Source: Acidimicrobiales bacterium (lineage in GTDB: Bacteria > Actinomycetota > Acidimicrobiia > Acidimicrobiales > SZUA-35). From it: a stretch of 36,192 bases of DNA. The notes beneath the pieces are model-generated. The model was given only the letters and a program-made list of their open reading frames with translations, had not been told where the DNA came from and made no database searches. The position numbers and the translations under genes were made by a program. The first letter of the stretch is position 1; the number at the start of each line of letters is the position of its first letter. Where the stretch lies: assembly GCA_024644005.1 (NCBI GenBank), contig JAHELU010000017.1, positions 1 through 36,192 of the forward strand, given 5' to 3'. Shown piece after piece: positions 8,486 through 14,707 of this stretch.

Positions 8486-9412
8486 ATGGACCTGCGACAG
8501 CTCCAAGCATTCCTGGCCGTGGTCGAGCACGGAGGCTTCACCGCTGCGGCCAGGGCCACCCACACCGTGCAGTCCAACATCTCCACCCACGTCGCCCGGC
8601 TGGAGCGGGAGCTGGAGGCCACCCTGATCGACCGCTCGACCGGCCGCCCGACCGAGGAGGGCGAGGCGGTCCTCACCAGGGTTCGCCGGATCCAGACCGA
8701 GCTGGCCTCGCTCCAGGCCGACGTGTCGTCGCTGCGCGGTTCGCCGCGGGGCACGGTGCGGCTCGGTGTCATCGGCACCACCGCCCGGTGGCTCACGCCG
8801 ATACTCGTCGAGACGCTGGCCGAGGAGTCGCCGGACATCCAGCTCGTGGTCGCCGAGGGAACCACCCGATCACTGGAGCTGCGACTGCTCGACGGCGAGC
8901 TCGACGTCGGGCTGCTCAGCCTGCCGGTGGAGGATCCGGAGATCCGCACGACGGCCCTGTTCGACGAGGACCACGTCGTCGTCGGACCTGACGATCACCC
9001 GCTGGCCAAGATCGAGGGCCCGGTCGACCTCGCAGAGCTGGCGAAGCACAAGCTGCTGCTGGCTGCTCCTGGCACGCCGTTCCGCCAGGAGGTCGACGAG
9101 ACCTTCCGGGCCAGGGGACTGCGACCCCAGGCCAAGCTGGAGGTCGACGGCCTCCGCCTGCTGGCATCGCTGGCCTTCCAGGGCTTCGGGGTCGCGATCG
9201 TACCGGCCACCGCCGCCCCTGGCTGGGTCGGCGGGCCGTGGACGAGGATCCAGGTCGAGGGGTTGTCCCGCCGGACGGTCGGCCTGGCCGCCCGAAGACG
9301 TGGCATGCCCACGGTGGCGGCCCAGGCCACCGTCAGTGTGCTCCGCAAGGTCGTCGCCGCCCATGCCCCCGATGTCCCGGGGCTGCACGTGGCCGGCGCC
9401 GTCGCGAAGTGA
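8486..9412 (+). CDS. LysR-family transcriptional regulator
   Basis: A 308-aa LysR-type regulator. Residues 1-60 are the winged helix-turn-helix (MDLRQLQAFLAVVEHGGFTA, then THTVQSNISTHVARLERELE and LIDRSTGRPTEEG). From about residue 88 the periplasmic-binding-protein-like effector domain begins (GTVRLGVIGTTARWLTPIL) and ends with the AFQGFGVAIVPATAA region. The family conserves MDLRQL at the very start, so I prefer ATG 8486 over GTG 8468; neither has a clear ribosome site. The next gene downstream on the same strand is a carboxyltransferase, a possible but unproven target. The ligand is unknown. Confidence 0.93.
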   Translation: MDLRQLQAFLAVVEHGGFTAAARATHTVQSNISTHVARLERELEATLIDRSTGRPTEEGEAVLTRVRRIQTELASLQADVSSLRGSPRGTVRLGVIGTTARWLTPILVETLAEESPDIQLVVAEGTTRSLELRLLDGELDVGLLSLPVEDPEIRTTALFDEDHVVVGPDDHPLAKIEGPVDLAELAKHKLLLAAPGTPFRQEVDETFRARGLRPQAKLEVDGLRLLASLAFQGFGVAIVPATAAPGWVGGPWTRIQVEGLSRRTVGLAARRRGMPTVAAQATVSVLRKVVAAHAPDVPGLHVAGAVAK

Positions 9413-9565
9413 CCGCCGGCCGCCGCCGGTCGGTCGGCGCGAAGCTCCAACCGAGCTTGTAGCGTTCCAGAGATTCCTCGAGTCACGCCCCCTGCGACCG
9501 TACCGATCCGCGCCCAGTCGGGAGCGCTGCTCTCGGCCGGTACCACCCAGCTGGGTGATCGGACC

Positions 9566-10840
9566 GTGGTCCTGGCCACCACGGCAACCGGAGACCAGAC
9601 GGCCGAGCCGGCGCTGACCACGGCCGACGGTGCGACCCTGGCCGCGGCGGTCCGGTCGGCCCGCCGCCAGCGGCTGCCCTTCGCGGCCGTCCTGCAGACC
9701 ACGGGCGTTCCGTTCGAGGAGGGCATCGGCGGTTCCGATGCCTGGGGTCGGGCGGCCCGGGAGCTGGCCCTGGCCAGCGGGGTCGTGCCGACGATGATCG
9801 TCGTCTGCGGGCCCCTCGTCTCCGGCCCGGCGCTCCTGCTCGGCCTGGCCGACGTGTCGATATTCACCGAGAACGCCTACGCCTACGTGACCGGGCCGAA
9901 GAGCGTCGAGGCCTATACGGGGGTACCGATCAACGGTGTCGAGCTCGGAGGGGCCGGCGCCCATGCCCGCTCGACTGGCTTGGCGGCGCTGGTCACCCCC
10001 GGTGTCGACGAAGCGCTCCAGGCGATTGCCGACATCCTGACCTACCTGCCCGACAGCGTCGACACCCTCCCTGCCGCGCTGGCCACCGACGATCCCGCCG
10101 ACCGGCAGACCCCGGAGGCCGGAGCACTGCTGCCGACGACGGCCTCGGGATCCTACGACGTCCGGTCGATCATCCGAGCCGTCTGTGACGACGGCGAGCT
10201 CCTCGAGCTACGGGCCAGCTGGGCGCCGAACCTCGTGACCGGGTTCGCCGCCATCGGCGGCCACCCGATCGGTGTCGTCGCCAACCAGACCCAGGCCCTG
10301 GCCGGGAGCATCGACATCCCGGCGTCGCAGAAGGGGGCCCGGTTCGTGGCCATGTGCGACGCCTTCGGACTGCCGATCATCACCATGGTCGACACGTCGG
10401 GGTTCCTGCCCGGCAAGGACCTGGAGTGGCGGGGCATGATCCGCCACGGGGCCCAGATGGCCTTCGCCTATGCCAGGGCCACCGTCCCCAGAATCGGACT
10501 GATACTCCGGAAGTCCTATGGCGGGGCCTACATCGTGATGGACTCGAAGAACATGGGCAACGACCTCATGCTGGCCTGGCCGACGGCCGAGGTGGCGGTG
10601 ATGGGAGCGAAGGGAGCCGTGGAGATCCTCCATCGCGAGGAGCCACCGGAGAAGCGGGCCCAGCTGCAGGAGCAGTACGAGGCGCAATACCTCACCCCAT
10701 ACCCCGCCGCCGAGCGCCTGTCGATCACCGCCGTCATCGACCCGGCCGACACCAGGCACGCCCTGGCCGCCGGTCTCGACCTGCTCCGAACGAAGCGGGA
10801 GCGCCTCCGGGTCAGGCAGCACGACAACGGCCCGCTGTAG
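9566..10840 (+). CDS. Acyl-CoA carboxylase carboxyltransferase subunit
   Basis: A crotonase-fold carboxyltransferase (pfam01039 type) that moves a carboxyl group from biotin to an acyl-CoA such as acetyl- or propionyl-CoA. The C-terminal half is convincing: ELLELRASWAPNLVTGFAAI, the oxyanion-hole-type segment around LAGSIDIPASQKGARF, SYGGAYIVMDSKNMGNDLML and AWPTAEVAVMGAKGAVEIL. From GTG 9566 it is 424 aa, shorter than typical PccB/AccD (about 450-530). The same frame continues upstream (QSGALLSAGTTQLGDRT) with family-like sequence back to a TGA at 9410, but has no ATG, GTG or TTG before 9566. Either the start is non-canonical (ATT, CTG), the domain is trimmed, or there is an error. No biotin carboxylase or carrier gene is nearby, so the partner lies elsewhere. 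Confidence 0.88.
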   Translation: MVLATTATGDQTAEPALTTADGATLAAAVRSARRQRLPFAAVLQTTGVPFEEGIGGSDAWGRAARELALASGVVPTMIVVCGPLVSGPALLLGLADVSIFTENAYAYVTGPKSVEAYTGVPINGVELGGAGAHARSTGLAALVTPGVDEALQAIADILTYLPDSVDTLPAALATDDPADRQTPEAGALLPTTASGSYDVRSIIRAVCDDGELLELRASWAPNLVTGFAAIGGHPIGVVANQTQALAGSIDIPASQKGARFVAMCDAFGLPIITMVDTSGFLPGKDLEWRGMIRHGAQMAFAYARATVPRIGLILRKSYGGAYIVMDSKNMGNDLMLAWPTAEVAVMGAKGAVEILHREEPPEKRAQLQEQYEAQYLTPYPAAERLSITAVIDPADTRHALAAGLDLLRTKRERLRVRQHDNGPL

Positions 10841-10851
10841 TACGGTCATCC

Positions 10852-10882
10852 GGCACAATTGGACCTGCCTGGACAATGTGCC
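10852..10882 (+). terminator. Stem-loop after carboxyltransferase
   Basis: Eleven bases after the TAG, ggcaca (10852-10857) pairs with tgtgcc (10877-10882). The stem extends by ttg/caa past a single bulged A, with a 12-base loop. No T tract follows, so this is a candidate 3' end structure rather than a classical intrinsic terminator. Confidence 0.35.
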
Positions 10883-10890
10883 GCACAAGT

Positions 10891-10920
10891 ATGACTCGGC
10901 CCGGTCCGTACCGCTAGATT
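10891..10920 (+). promoter_or_regulatory. Candidate citrate synthase promoter
   Basis: ATGACT (10891-10896, four of six matches to TTGACA) is followed after 18 bp by TAGATT (10915-10920), a TANNNT -10. Transcription would start near 10927, giving a leader of about 135 nt before the GTG at 11063. I see no riboswitch or clear structure in that leader. Confidence 0.4.
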
Positions 10921-11062
10921 CGGAGGTGCTGATCACCGATTCCGGCCGACGCAGTCGCCGTAAGTCCCGGACCGCTTCAGCCGACAAGAAGAGCGACGAT
11001 CCTCCGGCACAGCGCGGTGCCCGAGATCATGTCACCACACTCACGTTGAGAGAGGATTTGTT

Positions 11063-12331
11063 GTGCCAGACAGCGTCACAATCACTGACAACCGGACCGG
11101 TGAGTCAGTTGAAGTTCCGATCGTGAACGGCGGCATCGACGCCGACCACTGGAACAAGTTGCTCCCGGGGATCTGGTTCCTCGATCCCGGGTTCGGCTCG
11201 ACCGCCTCCACCGAGAGCGCCATCACCGAGCTGGACGGCGCCAACGGCATCCTGCGGTACCGGGGCTATCCGATCGAGCAGCTGGCGGAGCAGTCGACGT
11301 TCCTCGAGGTCTGCTACCTGCTGCTGAACGGCGAGCTGCCGGACAAGTCCCAGCTGGATCAGTGGACGCACGACATCACCCATCACACCTTCATCCACGA
11401 GAACATGCGGAAGCGGTTCTACGAGGGCTTCCACTACGACGCCCACCCGATGGGGATGCTGGTCTCGGCCATCGCCGCACTGTCGACCTTCTACCCCGAG
11501 GCCAAGGACATCGAGGACCGGGAGAACCGGTTCATCCAGATCAACCGCCTGATCTCGAAGGTGCCGACCCTGGCCGCCATGGCCTACCGGGCCAGCATCG
11601 GCATGCCGTTCGTCTTCCCGGACAACAACCTGACCTACGCCGAGAATTTCCTGTCGATGATGTGGCGGGTGGCCGAGCCGTCCTACGAGCCCGACCCAGT
11701 GCTGGCCCGGGCCATGGACGTGCTGTTCATGCTCCACGCCGACCACGAGCAGAACTGCTCCACCACGGCGATGCGGGTCATCGGGTCGGCCCACGCCGAC
11801 CCCTACAGTGCCGCCGCCGGCGCCACCGCCGGCCTGTACGGGCCCCGCCACGGCGGGGCCAACGAGGCCGTCATACAGATGCTCCGCGACATCGGCTCCT
11901 ACGACGACATCCCGGCGTTCATCGAGTCGGTCAAGGCCGGCGAGGGCCGGCTGATGGGGTTCGGTCACCGGGTCTACAAGGCCTACGACCCCCGGGCCAG
12001 GATCGTCAAGAACCAGGCCGACGAGGTCTTCAAGATCACCGGCCGCAATCCGCTGCTCGACATCGCATTGAAGCTCGAGGAGATCGCCCTCAGCGACGAC
12101 TACTTCAAGAGCCGGAACCTGTATCCCAACGTCGACTTCTACACCGGGCTGATCTACCAGGCGATGAACTTCCCGATGGACATGTTCACCGTCCTGTTCG
12201 CCATCGGCCGCATGCCGGGCTGGCTCAGCCACTGGAACGAGGCCGTCGACCAGGGGGTGCGAATCAGCAGACCCCGCCAGGTCTACACCGGCCCCGCCGA
12301 GCGTAACTACGTACCGATCTCGGAGAGGTGA
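11063..12331 (+). CDS. gltA: Citrate synthase (type II, GltA-like)
   Basis: A 422-aa citrate synthase condensing acetyl-CoA with oxaloacetate at the entry to the TCA cycle. The three catalytic residues are present: His263 in YGPRHGGANEAV, His302 in MGFGHRVYKAYDPRAR, and Asp358 in NVDFYTG, equivalent to His264, His305 and Asp362 of E. coli GltA. The N-terminal beta domain (ITELDGANGILRYRGYPIEQ) and overall length fit the hexameric type II family. The GTG at 11063 follows GAGAGAGGA with about six bases between, which fixes the start. It is monocistronic by position: the preceding carboxyltransferase ends 222 bp upstream and the next gene converges. With the aconitase 4.4 kb away it supplies the first two TCA steps from this window. 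Confidence 0.97.
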   Translation: MPDSVTITDNRTGESVEVPIVNGGIDADHWNKLLPGIWFLDPGFGSTASTESAITELDGANGILRYRGYPIEQLAEQSTFLEVCYLLLNGELPDKSQLDQWTHDITHHTFIHENMRKRFYEGFHYDAHPMGMLVSAIAALSTFYPEAKDIEDRENRFIQINRLISKVPTLAAMAYRASIGMPFVFPDNNLTYAENFLSMMWRVAEPSYEPDPVLARAMDVLFMLHADHEQNCSTTAMRVIGSAHADPYSAAAGATAGLYGPRHGGANEAVIQMLRDIGSYDDIPAFIESVKAGEGRLMGFGHRVYKAYDPRARIVKNQADEVFKITGRNPLLDIALKLEEIALSDDYFKSRNLYPNVDFYTGLIYQAMNFPMDMFTVLFAIGRMPGWLSHWNEAVDQGVRISRPRQVYTGPAERNYVPISER

Positions 12332-12392
12332 AGCGGCCGACCGGGCCAGCTGAGGTGCGCCGGCACGCCCACCCCGGCTGACCAGCGATCCG

Positions 12393-13370
12393 TCAGGCGA
12401 CGTCGACGAGGATCTTGCCGACGTTGGCGTTGCTCTCCATGTAGACGTGGGCGTCCGCGATGTCGTCGAGGCGGAAGCGGCAGTCGATGACCGGTTCCAG
12501 CCGCCCACTGTCGAAGAGCGGCAACAGCTCACGCTCCACCCGCTGGGTCAGCGCGATCTTCTCCTCGAGCGGTCTGGCCCGCAGGACCGTTCCGATGAGG
12601 GCCGCCCGCTTCGGTAGGAGCATGCCGAGCGGGAGCTCGACGGTCTGGCGGCCCATCACGCCGACCTGGATCAATCGCCCGGTGACCCGCAGGGCCTTGA
12701 TGTTGTCGATGGTGTACTCACCGCCGATGACGTCGAGCACCACGTCGACACCGACACCGTCGGTGGCTGCCGCGGTCTCGGCGACGAAGTCACCGCTGCG
12801 ATAGTCGACCGCGACGTCGGCCCCGAGCTCGAGGCATCGCTGGAGCTTGCCCGCCGATGCCGTGACGGCGACCCTGGCACCGATGGCCTTGGCGATCTGG
12901 ATGGCGGCCGTGCCGACCCCGGAGGCGCCGGCATGAACGAGCGCCCACCGGCCAGACGTGAGGCCACCCTGGACGACGAGCGCGTCGAAGGCGGTCAGGA
13001 ACACCTCGGGTATGGCTGCGGCGTCGGCCACCGGGACCGCGGGCGGCACCGGCATCGCCTGGCGCTCGTGAATCACCAGCTTCTCGGCGTATGCCCCGCC
13101 ACCGACGATGCCCATCACCTCGTCGCCGACCTGCCAGCGCGTGACGGCCGGGCCGACCGATGCAACCGAACCGGAGAACTCCATGCCGGGGATCTCGTGC
13201 TCCATCGCCGGCCCGGGGTACAGCCCCTGCCGCTGCAGCAGATCCGCTCGGTTCAGCGCGGTTGTCGAGACGACCACCTCGACATCCTCTCGGCCGGCCA
13301 CCGGTTCGGGGACCTCACGAATCGTCAGGACCTCTGGACCGCCGTAGCTCTCCAACACCACTGCTCGCAT
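12393..13370 (-). CDS. Quinone oxidoreductase (PIG3-like, MDR family)
   Basis: A 325-aa zinc-free medium-chain dehydrogenase/reductase of the quinone oxidoreductase group. The N-terminal catalytic domain has MRAVVLESYGGPEVLTIREVPEP, LNRADLLQRQGLYP and GMEFSGSVASVG. The Rossmann domain has VHAGASGVGTAAIQIAKAIGA (nucleotide-binding AxxGVG) followed by DVVLDVIGGEYTIDNI. The NRADLLQRxGxYPPP-like pattern fits the TP53I3/PIG3 branch, which reduces quinones with NADPH. I chose the ATG at 13370 over 13376: TAGCGT stands exactly six bases before it, the spacing of a leaderless transcript, and no ribosome site is visible. It converges with citrate synthase and has no operon partner. Confidence 0.9.
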   Translation of the reverse strand: MRAVVLESYGGPEVLTIREVPEPVAGREDVEVVVSTTALNRADLLQRQGLYPGPAMEHEIPGMEFSGSVASVGPAVTRWQVGDEVMGIVGGGAYAEKLVIHERQAMPVPPAVPVADAAAIPEVFLTAFDALVVQGGLTSGRWALVHAGASGVGTAAIQIAKAIGARVAVTASAGKLQRCLELGADVAVDYRSGDFVAETAAATDGVGVDVVLDVIGGEYTIDNIKALRVTGRLIQVGVMGRQTVELPLGMLLPKRAALIGTVLRARPLEEKIALTQRVERELLPLFDSGRLEPVIDCRFRLDDIADAHVYMESNANVGKILVDVA

Positions 13371-13376
13371 CGCCAT

Positions 13377-13382
13377 ACGCTA
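13377..13382 (-). promoter_or_regulatory. -10 element, likely leaderless quinone oxidoreductase
   Basis: On the minus strand TAGCGT is followed by six bases (ATGGCG) and then the in-frame ATG at 13370, so transcription would start at or next to that codon. The -35 region shows no consensus, as is common for such actinobacterial promoters. There is no Shine-Dalgarno sequence. Confidence 0.4.
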
Positions 13383-13439
13383 CAGCGATCCCGGCCTGGT
13401 GCTCCGATTCGTCGCGGGTGATGGCGGGTGGCCCGTTCG

Positions 13440-14702
13440 CTACGCGAAGCGGGCGGCGGCCGGCAGCTTGGCCGCGAGCTCGACCGCCAGCGAGTGGGCG
13501 AAGCCGACCGGCGTCGCCCTGTCGATGCGACCGGCTCCGTCGCCGCCGAAGACGGACAACGTCGCCTCGTCGATCACGGCGATGGTGTCGGCGGAGCCGG
13601 CCAGCGCCTCTTCGAGCAGCACCGGGGCCGACTCGTCGGCCAGGACCAACACCGACGTTCGGTCGCTGCCGCCGGCCGGGTGGGCCCACCGGCCCCGTTG
13701 ATCCGACCGGTCGATCACGAGCAGGGTGCTGCGGTCCGGGCGGCCGGCGTCGACCCGTGCGACCTCGTCGATCCCGTGGGGCAGTCGACGAGCGAAGTCG
13801 AGGTCGTCGCGATCGGACAGCAGCCCGATCTGCAGGTGCTCGGGACCGGTTGCGGCGGCCAGCGCCAACAGGACGTGCCTGACGACGGCGAGCTGTAGCC
13901 GTCGCGACCCCCGGATGACGGTGGGTGAGGCGAGCAGGTCCACCGAGACCGGTACCGGTGCCGCCACCTCCAAGCCGTCGCCCCGCAGCGGCACGTCGGC
14001 CAGGCCGACCACGGCGGTCCCGAACAGCGGATGGTTCGGGTGACGATCCCACAGCAGTGCCCCGCCCCCGCTGATCCGGTGGCGAATCTCGTCCGGTCCG
14101 TAGTGCAGCCGCCGGCGCTGGGAGACCAGAGCCTCCGCCTCTCGACCCATCGCCACCGATCGGGGAATCGGCTCCAGCACCCAGGGATCGACGGCATCGA
14201 GTCGGATCTCCCTCGCCTGACCGCCCCGCTTCCTGGGCGGTCGGGGGCGGGCCACCACGAAGCGGGCCGTGCCGGCGTCTATCACCTTGCCGGCGAGGTC
14301 GATCGGCTCCAGCACGGGTATCCCGTCGACGAGCACCGGGGCGTCACCGGGACCGATCCTGGGCGCCATGTCGTCGCCGAGGGTCAGGGTGAATCCGACC
14401 GTATCCGGCTCGCCGTCCCCCAAGCGGCCCGATCCTCGCCGAACGGGACCGAAGTCGTAGCACCCCGGACGCAGCTCCAGGCTCCCGCCGGCACTGATCC
14501 CGGCGATCTGGCGAAGCTCGAGGCGATCGGTGGCCAACTCCTCGCAGTGGAGCACCGGCTGCCGGTCCGGCAGGATGTCGTCGAAACTGCCACCCAGTCG
14601 ATCGGCGAGGGCGGCTGCGGCACGCAGCGATTCGGTCATCTGGTCCAAGCGGCACCGAACCTCGAGAATTGAGCGCTTCGATCGACGGCCCGCATGCGGC
14701 AC
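13440..14702 (-). CDS. FtsK/EssC-like N-terminal domain protein, motorless
   Basis: A 420-aa cytosolic protein with no membrane segment. Residues about 70-155 look like a forkhead-associated (FHA)-type beta sandwich (VGFTLTLGDDMAPRIGPGDA, VLVDGIPVLEPIDLAGKVID, ARFVVARPRP). The middle (SQRRRLHYGPDE, then LLWDRHPNHPLFGTAVVGLADVP, VSVDLLASPTVIRGSRRLQL, HLQIGLLSDRDDL) resembles the region before the ATPase cores in actinobacterial FtsK/SpoIIIE-EssC proteins. The product then ends; there is no Walker A or B motor. The GTG at 14702 begins six bases after the upstream stop; ATG 14639 is an alternative that starts at the conserved helix MTESLRAAAALADRLGG. It probably shares a transcript with the Pat-like gene. 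Role unknown; family assignment is by motif memory. Confidence 0.6.
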   Translation of the reverse strand: MPHAGRRSKRSILEVRCRLDQMTESLRAAAALADRLGGSFDDILPDRQPVLHCEELATDRLELRQIAGISAGGSLELRPGCYDFGPVRRGSGRLGDGEPDTVGFTLTLGDDMAPRIGPGDAPVLVDGIPVLEPIDLAGKVIDAGTARFVVARPRPPRKRGGQAREIRLDAVDPWVLEPIPRSVAMGREAEALVSQRRRLHYGPDEIRHRISGGGALLWDRHPNHPLFGTAVVGLADVPLRGDGLEVAAPVPVSVDLLASPTVIRGSRRLQLAVVRHVLLALAAATGPEHLQIGLLSDRDDLDFARRLPHGIDEVARVDAGRPDRSTLLVIDRSDQRGRWAHPAGGSDRTSVLVLADESAPVLLEEALAGSADTIAVIDEATLSVFGGDGAGRIDRATPVGFAHSLAVELAAKLPAAARFA

Positions 14703-14707
14703 GCCGC

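Noticed and set aside
10878-11126. An 82-codon frame in the citrate synthase leader
   Set aside because: No ribosome site, overlaps the true start, and covers the likely promoter at 10891-10920.
12332-12392. Terminator between citrate synthase and the quinone oxidoreductase
   Set aside because: Only short GC-rich complementarity (gtgc/gcac); no convincing stem.
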